Assembly: GCF_009389715.1 (NCBI RefSeq)
Contig: NC_052392.1
Span: forward strand, 37,181,910 to 37,245,909
DNA: 64,000 nt
Source: Phoenix dactylifera
Lineage: Eukaryota > Streptophyta > Magnoliopsida > Arecales > Arecaceae
Direction of reading: 5' to 3'
Made by a program: the position numbers and the translations under genes. A model generated the notes under the pieces. It was not told the origin of the DNA and searched no databases. It worked only from the letters and a program-made list of their open reading frames with translations. Positions 50,750 to 62,300 of the stretch are shown here, piece by piece. Every line of letters begins with the position of its first letter. Positions within the stretch are counted from its first letter, which is position 1.

Positions 50750-50952
50750 CAGCTGTTTGGTTGAGAGGAGTCTCATTCCCATTCTGATTCCTAAAAGAAA
50801 TGAGAATCCCAATTTTCTAACTCAATCTTGATTCTCTTTTAGTTTTCAGATCCCATCCGATTCCGATTCTAATCATAAACCGAATATATTGGAAAAATAT
50901 GCTCAATTCCTATTTTCATTCCGTTTCGGATTGCGAATCAACGCATCCCAAG
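50750..50952. mobile_element. Decayed MITE related to 7027-7257
   Basis: Starts AGCTGTTTGGTTGAGAGGAG and has the same ATTCC/GGAAT-rich interior as the copies at 7 and 27 kb; the right end is eroded. Confidence 0.4.
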
Positions 50953-51605
50953 TGTGGTTCGTCCTTCAACATGCATTTCACATTCAGCTCCCAAAGCCTT
51001 ATGTGATATGGATTTGTATTGTTGGACGATCATGGCCATTCATCCATTCTTCATTTGGATTGCTCTGTAAACCACTAGAGAAATTATTCTCTACACTGTA
51101 TGTACGATGTGATCTATAGAAGTGAGTGGTTGTGATGGGTGACGTGGAGAATAATTTCTCCGAGCACCATCATCAATTATTAATGGAGATGTTGGAGGCC
51201 TTTGTGATCCGTCACTTTCATGTCATGTATGTATGTGATGGTTTTTGGAGCTAATTTGAAATTGAATCTCTCACCATATATCCGCGCAAGGCTGCAGAGA
51301 AGGTAGACCAGCGGGCATTTGGGACCGGAAAAAGCAAACATGTACTTTGAGGGGGGAAAAAAAAAAGAAAGAAAAAAAGCATGGCTAATAGTAATGATTG
51401 ACGCGATTTCCAAATTGGAAGATATAAAGCGGCTTTCACCAAGTTGGCAAGTCGGCAATGAGCTGGTGATTTGAACAAAGATGAAATGATTTTAGTGCTT
51501 TAATAATGCAAAAAGAAGTGGAAGGTACTGCCTCTGTACACTGATCCAAATTGATAAGGCTAAATCAACCAGCCTGCCGCGTGACTTCCAACGTCTGTTT
51601 CTACT

Positions 51606-51973
51606 AAGGGCCCTCTCTTTGGGGGATAAAAATTTTACCCAAAGATCTATATTTTTCTACATAAATATTTTTTAGATAATATTTAAATAGAAAATAATTT
51701 TTTATATTTTTTATATATTGGAAATTGGTTTTTAGAATTTATTATTAATGTTCTTTTGCATCACCACTTTTCCGAATAAAATACTACCCATAGGGTTAGA
51801 GGTATTTGAGGAATAAAATAAAAAGTTGAGAAAATGACTTACACATCTCCTAAGTAGATAAGACTTTCTTCATTTTATGGGTAAATACTACTGATAAAAA
51901 AATTACTTGGCCATCTAAAGAGCATAACAATATAAGTAAATTCATGATATTTATTCCCTAAAGAACGGCCTTT
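51606..51973. mobile_element. MITE with AAGGGCC...GGCCTTT ends
   Basis: The left end AAGGGCCCTCTCTTTGGGGG and the complement of the right end AAAGGCCGTTCTTTAGGGAA are imperfect inverted repeats. About 370 bp, AT-rich, with no ORF. Confidence 0.55.
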
Positions 51974-52239
51974 CGGGCAAAATTGAGCCCAAGCAGCAGC
52001 AACATGTGTTATATATAATTCAAATTATCCGGTAATTTTTATGTCAACTCTATGTTTAAAAAGTAAGTCTCTTTAGCAGATCTCCTACTATTCTGAGCAA
52101 ACATTCGGATATCATTAAAGATGTTTTGTATCTCCTCTCCAGTAAAAGAAAACAAAATCTCTCTCCTTTCCATCCTCTAAGAAGTATCAAGCAAGAGAAA
52201 CTCTATCAAATTGAAAAAATAATAAAACGTTCCAAAGAT

Positions 52240-52755
52240 AAATTTAAGTTTTCGTTTCTTTGCATCACTTTTCATTTTTCTTATTTTTCAAAATAAAATA
52301 TTAAAATTTTATTTTCTATTTTATTTAAAAATTCTTAAAAATATAAATATATTTGATATAGTTAATTATTTTTAACAATATAAAGATGAAGATGATAGGC
52401 AAAGCGGTGATAGTAGTAGCGAGGATAGTACAAATTGTAGTGGTGGCAGCTATAACTATAGTAATGATAAGTATACTAACAATATGGTAGTGGCTGTAAC
52501 AATAATAATAATAGTATGGCAGAGACCATGGTAGCAATAACCATGGCACTGAGATGGTGGAGTTGGTGGCGATAATGATTATAGTAGTATCAACTACAAT
52601 GATGATGGTAGTAATAAAAATGGCAATAGTTAAATAATAATCAGCTCGGAGTTTCTTGTTTTTAAAAAGTGAGAGTAAGAATTTCTTACTTTCTTTTTTT
52701 TAAATAATATTGGAAAAATTTTAGAAAAAATGAAGTCAATAAGACCAAACATATA
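52240..52755. mobile_element. TIR-like element with trinucleotide-rich core (inverted relative to 57.6 kb)
   Basis: The core at 52380-52620 is a degenerate GAT/GTA/GGT trinucleotide region. Its left shoulder (AATATATTTGATATAGTTAATTATT) is the reverse complement of the right shoulder of the element at 57601-58313, so the two cores lie in opposite orientation between similar outer ends. Confidence 0.45.
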
Positions 52756-52819
52756 CAGTACCCTAGTTTTGATTTTATTTTTGAAAGTAAAAAAAGAAAT
52801 CAAAAGATGCGGTCAGAAT

Positions 52820-53110
52820 TAAAAAATTAATTTAAAAATGTCCAAAAAGATCCACGCCCGGTGGGACTCGAACCCACAGTCGCCTGATTAGAAGTCAGAC
52901 GCCTTATCCATTAGGCCACGGGCGCAGCGTCCTTTCGAATATGCTCCATATATACTAAACCAAACTCCCAACATGATTCCTCATTTGAAAACAACGTCTG
53001 CTTCATGAGACTTTGGGCTGCCCAACGCTTGTCCATCGCCTAAAACACCGCTTCAACCAGTTCCTAAATAGAGGCCCAAAAGATTATTGTGGAAGGAAGG
53101 AAACAATATT
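52820..53110. repeat. Segmental duplicate 1 (carries the intact tRNA-Arg)
   Basis: Matches 58545-58835 by eye over the tRNA 5' half and the right flank, e.g. TAAATAGAGGCCCAAAAGAT followed by TATTGTGGAAGGA here, against TAAGTAGAGGCCTAAAAGAT and TATTGTGCAAGGA there. Confidence 0.6.
52853..52925 (-). tRNA. trnR-UCU: tRNA-Arg (anticodon UCU)
   Basis: 73 nt on the minus strand. The acceptor stem pairs GCGCCCG with CGGGCGT (one G-U pair), the D arm contains GGCCTAATGGATAAGGC, the anticodon stem is TCTGA/TCAGG around the loop CTTCTAA (anticodon TCT), and the T arm has GTGGGTTCGAGTCCCAC. The discriminator base is G and no intron is present. It is of nuclear type and decodes AGA/AGG. The internal A and B boxes are intact, so it is probably active. 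Confidence 0.95.
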
Positions 53111-53339
53111 TGTTTAAACCATAGTGTTGAGTTATGCTAAAGAAATTTCCTTTTCCGTTCGAAATCTTGATTTCGCACTCATCCAAGAAAATGCACGAGT
53201 CGTCTGGAAGTCCATCAGGTTACATCAAAGTATAAAAGAGAAGAGAGAGGGAGGGCTCAACTCAACAAACTTCCCAAAGCCCAATCCTCGTTGTTCCTGG
53301 AGCAAAAGACGAAGTCCAGCTCCAAGAATACAGAGAGGC

Positions 53340-56300
53340 TCAGGAACAGATGAGACTGCACAGGTCTCCAATCCTCTCCTGTGAGATGTTGGCAAAAGGG
53401 TATGTCCGGAACTTGTCACCGCGCATGCACGTTAATGTCAGCCGGCCGTTGCTCACCATCTCCTGCACCCACCAATATAACAGCAGGACATCAGCAGGCT
53501 TCATCAGAATCTCAGCCATGCATGCCAGAATTCATAACATATTCATCAAGGGGTCGACCTCTTTCTCCCTAGAAAGACCCGGCGCCATCCTCTTCATTGA
53601 CAAATCATGGATTGGTTCACAAATTTTTGACCGCTCGCTGATCAGTTCTCTCTCACGATGTTTTTAACAACAAACCAAAGATGAAAAAGTTTTCCTGTAA
53701 GATTAAAGATGACGGAGTTGTCCTCCAAGTAGCATTCTAAGATATTGGACTAAATAATCTATAGAATCTACTATTGTTTTAGGAAGAAAGCAACCAGTAC
53801 AGAACACTGACAATCCATATCTATGACTGAGGGCTAGACTTCCTTTCTGTGAAAATGCATTGCATTACATAGTTTCAGAGGCAGAATAATATATCTACAT
53901 TATAGCCTCATAATTGATACTACGCCTACTTCTGCTGCTCATATATTTTGTGAGATAACTTCAATTAACGATCTAATTCTGTTTTATAGATCTATGGGCA
54001 AATAGCTGTTTACCTAATTAAGCTTTGGCATGTTTTAAGACTGGTAACTAAATGATGCAATGCCTATCTTATTGCACGGATATTAATAATTGACATGGCC
54101 ATACCTCACAAGGAACTGCTTGCTCGTTGCAGCTCCACATTTTGGTGGGTACACAGTTTATATAATGACACCAGCCGCAATGCTCACTTGCATTTACTCC
54201 ATGAAATGCTGCTGCAAGCCCTCCGGCAAGACTGCTTTAAATAAATTTTCGAAAAGCAATTGAAAGCAATCGACAAGTTCAGCAACTCGTGTAACTTTGG
54301 CACAGGCACATAAGAATTAAAGCAATAAACTTACATTGCGAAAAAGAAGACCAGAGCAACAATCCTCAATGCTGGCTTATCTAGTTTTTGCCTCAATTTA
54401 ACGGTTCTATTTAAATCGTAGTCAAAGAGGCCTTTCTTCCGTTCCAACTGCGACAACTGAGGATTAAAAAGAAGCGCAAATCCAAGAAGAATTCCTGATA
54501 GGAAGCCTCCAATGTTTCCAAAGTTATCAACACGCGGCAGCAAGCCCACAGAAAAGTTCATGGAAGCCACAAATAACAGCACTGCTATTGCTGTCACCTG
54601 CAAAAAAGAGAAACTAAGCAGGGGAGCAAAGGATAGCAAGGGAGAACCCTTAGAGATTGAACAACCTTATTGGCATACGTCTGCCAGTTACGAATTAATC
54701 CGGATAGTGTGGCACCAAGGAATCCAAATAAAGCAGCAGACGACCCTGCAACTGGAACATGCTGGACAAAAATTGAGGATACCACGCTGCCTAGAAAAGC
54801 AGAGAGTAGGTATATCACCCCAGTCCTCACTGGCAAACAGAAATCCAAGAAAAAGAATTTATATAAGAATTTTAATTCTCGGTAACTAATGAACAAATAC
54901 TATAAAACTGGAAATTGTCACAGAAGTCGCTATTGTTATGAAAGAAATTGTGCGGATGTAAAATACAGTTTTAGGCAGCGCATAAGTTTTGACAGCACAA
55001 GCTTCTATAAGGTATATTGGAAATCTTTGCAACAGTAACGACTGTTAAAGGGAATTTAACACTAACCATTTTGAACTGCATGACAAAAACGACAGACATG
55101 GCTCTGGAAAATCAAAGCTTGTTACAAGTAAATGAATGTACAGTCTATTTTACATTCTTCCAAATTTCTAGGAATGATATCTATAGTTAGCTAATGCTTC
55201 TCATCATACTAGAAATATAACAACCTAGAACCTCACTCAAAACTTTTATTTATAGTTAGCTAATACTAACCCAAAGGTATTATTTGGGTTCTTTGATCCT
55301 ATATAAGTACCCAAGATCTATCCCGCGAATAATCGATATGAGACTAAACACACGCCCGTATGGATCCTCACATACTCCTCCCGTTTAAGCCCTGACATTC
55401 TCGTCAGATTAAGGGTTCAAATCCATTCAAATCTAATCACAAGCACCACGATCGATCTATGATCGGCCCTAATGGATTTGTGCTGTAATGTTTCCTAGTT
55501 CACATTGGTTATGAGCCAGGTCCGCTCTGATACCATTTGTAACAATGTAGAATCTCACCCAAAATGGCTAGCTGGAGGATATTATTTGGGTTATTTGATC
55601 CTATATAAGCATCTAAGATCTACCCAGCGAATAATCAATATAGGACTAAACAGACGCCCACACAGATCCTCACAAGAACAAGGAAATAATTCAACAGCAT
55701 ACTGTTGAGAGTTTGAGACTGCAGTACGTACCAGGGCCAAAATCCTGCTGTAAGTGAACACCTAAAAAAATTGTACTCAGAAGGTCCAGAATCAGATGTA
55801 TGACACCAGCATGCAACCATGGGCATGTCACAAGGCGCCATTTTTCATGTCGTTGAATTGCAAAGGTCCGTTGAAGGGCTCCCACTTTAACCAACCTGCA
55901 AAGTTGTTACAGATTACTGAAATGACAACGCCTGAATGACTTTTAAAGATGCTACCCTTACTTCACCAAATAATTCGGAGATTTTCCATAGTTAGATGAA
56001 ATTTGTACTCAGAGACCCTTTCTCACTCAACAATGTACAATACAAATATACAAAGTCCAGTTCTTCTAGTAGCAGACTATGCAGGTGCATCAGGAAATTG
56101 TAAGGACCAGGAAAAGGCGCATTTCTAGAAGCAGCAGGATAAATAATTTGGTTAGCTATAAATGATACTTGATGATCCATCAGATTGATCTTTCAAATCA
56201 CATGCCATGTTTTATCGTCATAAAATTGACAGCAGTTATAACATCAGCATAAAAATATTGCAACAACGAAGTGAATTTGCCAAAAATGAAAGCATCTCTT

Positions 56301-59300
56301 GCATGCAATTGTTCAACAGATTGAGCAGGAACAAGGCTAACTGGTTAGAAACAAGATCATGTGAACCTGATGATGTCTAGTAGTCTGAAGCATAATAGCT
56401 CTTTAACTTAAATTGCATATTTTCCCTTATTTCCCAAGCTTATGTTATAAATACAGGGTCAAGATAGAGCTTTGTCCTGTAGAAGACTTCATAACGCCTT
56501 CCCAGACCGAGCTTAGTATTTCCAAGGGACGATCTCAAAATTGTCAAGATATATTCATGAGGCAGTGACATGCATCGCATATGGTTGGCTTCCGGAAATT
56601 TGAATGCAGCATATATTGTAAGTTGTTCGCGATCCTAATGCCATTGACGAGCGTGGACAGGAGTATTACACAAACTATCTGAAGGAAGAAGTTGATAGAA
56701 CCTAGAATGGAAAAGGGAGTAGGTTATTCTTATAAAGAGAATTCATAACGCTTAAATCTCCAAAAGATTAAGTACATTACCTAGAAACCAGATATTCGGA
56801 TTGTTAGTAACATGTTAATATGGTTATTATTTTTCTTAAGATTTTTATTAGTGCTCTATAAGGTTAAATAAGATTACAAACAAAACCAGATATTTGGATA
56901 TGAATCGGATAGTTACCTACACATATCCATATCCATTTTGCTTTGATTGATACAAATACGGATATAGACTAGATCCTCAAATTTGTAACTGTATCTAGAT
57001 AAATTCAGATAAGAAAAGAGATTCGGATGGATATTACTTGGTCCACTATGAAGTATGAAAATACAAGAAAAAACATGTAAGATATTATTGATTCAGCTTT
57101 TTTTAGGGTTTTGTCTAGCAAATACTGGAGAGAACTTTATATGAGTAATGAAAGCCCTTCCAAGGCAATCTTGGGCATAGGATCTCACTTTAAGCCTAGG
57201 AAGCAAATTGGTAGGAAGAGAAGCCTATCATATCATTTATGAAGTACAAAAATAACTTGCAAAGCCATGAAAAAGACTAAACTAAAAAGAGCCATTGCTT
57301 GGTACAATAGTAAAAGACGTGGACTAACAAACAATGGCATGGTTTCAAGTCCTAAGGCAGCCACTTTATGCAAAAATGCCAATGGATAAGTTTGCCCTCA
57401 ATTTGCCCCTCCCAGGATATTGATCATTCGTTGAAGTTTTTTCTAATTAAACATCTCTCTTATTTAGCAAAAAAAAAAAAAAATTAAACAAACGAAACAC
57501 TTCTTCTTTTCATCCTCTTAAAAATCAGAGATTAAAAGCACTAAGCAAGAGATACTCTACCAGAATGAGAAAAACAAGCAAAAAGTTCAAAAGATAAATC
57601 TAGGCCTATTTGGCATTGCTTTTATTTCTTATTTTTTTGCTTTTAAATTAAAATCATAGAAACCAAGGCAAGAAAACATATTAGTTGTTATTATTTCTAT
57701 TTTCTATTTTTAAAAATTATTTTTGCTATTTCTACAAAAATGAAAATAAGAATTCTTACTCTTACTATTTTAAAAAAACAAGAAACTCATATCATCTTCC
57801 ACTACCATTAACACCATCTCCAACATTACCACCACTGCTGCCATCATCATCTCCACAAGCATCGCTACTACCACTATCGCTATTGTCATCCCACCACCTC
57901 CATCACTATCATGTCATCATCATCTCCACTACCATCACTACCACCACTAGTACTACCATCGCCGCAACCATGGTCACTACCCACCCAACCACCTCTAACA
58001 TATCCCTATTGCCACCATGACCTTTGCCACACCATTCCACCATCATCACCTCCACCACCACATCATCAGTGCCCCATCATCATTACCGCTGCCACCACAT
58101 TCCTAGCACCCCCACCATGGCCACCATAACTACTACCTAGCCTCCACTATCTCCACCCTGCATATTCACCACCATCATCATCTTTATATTCTTAAAAATA
58201 ATTAACTATACCAAATATGTTTATTTTAAAATTTAGAAAAACAATAGAAATAAAATTTTTATTTTTTTATTTCTAAAAATTAGAAAAATGAAAGCGATAC
58301 CAAATGGTACCTAAATTTTCATTAATAATATCATTGCAACTATAATTATGTTTATGCTTTTTACAAAAATAAACAATAACAAACATGTTTATTTTTTAGT
58401 AAAATAGAAATAGAATAGAAATTTTTTTTTTATTTCTGAAAATAAAAAATAAAAGTGATTCCAAATGGTACCTAAATTTTCACTAATAATCATCTCAGAA
58501 CATAAAATTCAAAAAGTAAAAAATAGAATATTAATAATTATTTCAAAATACCAAAAAATGCATGTAAAAGCCAAAAGCCTTATCCATTGGGCCATGGACG
58601 CAATGTAATCGAAGTTGTTTCCAAAATATTAAAGGTGAAGTTATAACATGATTCTCATCTAACAAAATAACTAAAAATCCTCCATCATTTGCAAGAAAAT
58701 ACCTTGATAAGATTTGCGGCTATCCAATAATCGTCGTGATTGATGCTGTCCATCACTAATAAACCAACATCTCAACCATTTTCTAAGTAGAGGCCTAAAA
58801 GATTATTGTGCAAGGAGGGAAATAATAGGAAATAATACTTTCCGAACAAATTTTTAATAGGATTATGATGTTTAAAACATAGGACTAATTTGATAGTCAA
58901 GAAAATTGTTGTTTTTTTGCTACATCAAGAAATTTTTTTTTTTGACTATATGAAACACTCCTTCCTGTACATGAAATGTCGATCCTATGTTCAAATATTG
59001 ATCATTCACCAAGCTATTTTTTAAAGAAACATCTCACATGTTTAGCAAAAAAAGGGGACAAAAGAAAAAAAGAGAAACATCTCTCTTTTTCACTCTCTTA
59101 AAAATTAGAGGTAGAAAGTGTTAAGCGAGAGAAATTCCATCAAATGAGAAAAACAATCAAAAGTTCAAAGATAAATTTGGGCCTATTTAGTATCACTTTA
59201 TTTCTCATTTTTTAAAATAAAATCACAGAAATTGAGACAAAAAACATGTTTGGTGTTATTATTTTTATTTTCTATCCTTTAAAATTATTTTCATTATTTT

Positions 59301-62300
59301 TAGGAAAATTGAAAGTACAAAATTTTTACTTTTGCTATTTAAAAATATGGATATACATCGGATATTAAAGGTATGGATATAAATATAAAGATAAATATGA
59401 AGATAAATTGGATAGTGAAACTTTGTGATCATAAAATCAAAGGTTTCACTGACTAGAAGGTAAATTATGGGAACATGTTAATATAATCATTTATTTTTCT
59501 TTAGAAAAATCATGAATACTACATAAGTTTAACTAGGATTAACAACAATACTGTATATTTAAATACAAATTGGATAGTTGCTCATCCATCTAAGAAAAAT
59601 AGATAAGGATATTAGTTGGATGCTTAAATTTGTATCTCTATATAGATAGATTTAGATAAGAAAACAAATTCATAGATATTATCCGGTCCACTTTCATCTC
59701 TAATACAAAGTATTAAAATATAAGCAAAAAAACATGTAAGATTTTACTGATTTCAGCTTTTTTAGGGTTTTATCCAGCAAACACTCGAGAGAATTTATAT
59801 AAGGTACAAAAGTCTAAACCTTAATGTTAATGACAAGCCTAACCATCTATACAAAGTTCACTAAAGACCTAAATTTTCGCATTCGATTCTTGATCTGATG
59901 TTAATCTATCTTACTATTGGTATGGAAAACCTGTACAAGGCAAGCTTGGGCAATAAAGGATCTCACTTGAAGCCCAGGAGAGAAATTGGTAGGAAGAGAA
60001 ATTGATCATATCATTTATGAAGTACAAAAACAAATTACAAACTGTTAGGGGAAAACCCAAGTCCCGCCAGTCCGGAGGCGCTCGACCAGAAAGGAGCGCC
60101 GACCAGAAAGGCGCCCGACCAGGAAGGCGCCCGGCCAGGAAGGCGCCGACTAGAACGCGCCGACCTCACAACGCTCGAATTGGAGGCACCCCACTGGGCA
60201 ACTGGCTCGGCTCGGCACCCGACCAGGTGCCGAGCCCTAAAAGTGCCTTGTCCAAATATTCGACCCCAGCCTAATCCCTTAGAGAGAATCTGACAACTGG
60301 ATACCCAACTCCACCGTACTCTGCTACCGTCGTCAAGCCATTAAGGCACGTGACCTCCGCCGGCCTTCGGCACGCCCTATCATTAATGCGTGTGACCCCT
60401 GCGGGCCTCCAATGCACTCAACCATTAATGAACACGGCTCAAGTTGATCTCCGGATCACTAGACCATCAAAGCGTATGGCTCTCCCTGATCACCGGTTCA
60501 CTCAGCAATTAATGCACTTGCTATCTACGAACCCCAGGCCCACCACGGCCGGCGGTTCAACCACTCCAACAGGTCCAATCAACCATGACAATTCGCTAAC
60601 TCGGTCCGATCCGGTCTTATTCTCCACAACGCCATTAATGAGCATGATCATGCCCAATTATCACGAAAAAGACAATTTGCCCTGTCACCTCTCAGGTAAC
60701 ATAATATCCTTCTATAAAAGGAAACCTGAGGGAAAAAAGAAAGGGGACAGACACAAGAACAAACATTCTCCTCTTTTACTCCACTCATATACTAGCCCCC
60801 TCTGACTTAAGCATCGGAGGGCCGGCGCCGGAGATCCCGGCCACCGGCTTCTTGCAGGACTCTCCAGGAGGACGCCACCAGCTGACGCGCCGCCACCTAC
60901 CGTTCCAGCAGCGGAGCTCCTCCCCTCTCAGCCGACGGTCGCCCCCGGGTCCAATTTCCAGCAACACAAACCATAACAAAGACTAAACTAAAGAGGGTCA
61001 TTGCTTGATACAATGGCAAAAGACTTGGGCTGACAGGAACAATAGCTTGGGTTCGAGTCACTCTATGCAAAAAATGCCAAAGGTTATGATTTACCCCAAT
61101 TTGCCCCTCCTAGAACTCTGGACTACTCAGATAACTACTAGGTGATGACCTGTTTTTCAACAAAGACTAAACCAAGATAGTCATACTAGGCAGTAGAAGA
61201 CTAGTATCATTTGATTAACTATATAGCCCACAAAAACTAGGAAAACTAAACATCATGCGCCTCTACCGACCATAACTTTTTCCTTTTGTTTTCTTTTTCC
61301 TTTTTAAGTATCCACCTACTAACCATGACTTCAATTGTCAAGAAGGGACATGTGCATCTTCATCAGAACCTCCACAAACAAGACAGAGAGGGGAAGAAGA
61401 AGGGTGTAACAATCACTTACCATAATGTGATAGTCACTTAGTAGAACATAATTCAAAAAATATCCCCCAAAATTTGGAACTCTATCACATCTAAAACAAA
61501 ACCCATTCAATCATGTATAGCTCATATATGAGGAGCTCAAGACAATGATAAACTCAAGCAATATTCAATCATCAAGGGATGGCTCTGTTGTACAAAACTG
61601 AACCCTCATACTTCATAGTCTTGATGGAAATGAACCATAAAATGGAAAAATATCATCAACATGTATGACTCCAATTCATGCTAGTACTTGCGGCATATGA
61701 GTGTCAAATGATTACTGAATCCTTGACATTAACACAAACCACAGTGATTTGCCAGATCCATTGATACATAAAAGACACACAAAGGGAATTTAGAACTTTT
61801 TCATAAAAGACTGTCGCATGGGCTCATCATCTGATGTAGAACCGATGCGAGAGGGATAAAAAAATGGGAGAAGTGAAGATTGATAGCTTTCAAGAACCAG
61901 TGGAAAGGAAAGACAGGTCTATGTCAATTTAGGCCAAAATCTTCTCCGTTGGTCGTGGACTTGGGACAACAAAGCCCACTGAGTTGTGAACTGAATGCTG
62001 TAGACAGCAGGTAGGGGGTCTAGTTTCGAACATAAAGGGATTTCAGAACTTTTTTCTCGGTCATCCCTTTTCAACTGGACTCTTTGCAAGTTCAGAGGAT
62101 CAAATGGTTCCTCCTGTTCTAGAAGTTTAAACTGTATCTGAGAATGGAGCTCACCTACCCACCATTTAGCATAGGTTTCATGGAAAGACTCTCTCGCCTA
62201 AAATCGTCTTCTCTAAGAAGTTAGCAACAAATCTTAGAGAAATGACATTGAGTGGACATTCAAACAAAAGAAAATATTCAATTGCCAATCCTTCCATGGA

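Noticed and set aside
55216-55674. Cassandra-type TRIM with a 5S rRNA domain
   Set aside because: The GGGTGAGGTCCTGGGT word near the LTR end recalls 5S rRNA box C, but the rest of the 5S domain is not present; the match is too short to claim.
57685-58129. Overlapping ORFs rich in Pro, Ser, Thr and His
   Set aside because: They are translations of the CCA/CAT trinucleotide core of a TIR element.
60350-60805. 151-aa ORF and neighbours at 60002-60979
   Set aside because: They lie wholly or mostly inside a solo LTR with defined borders and target duplication.
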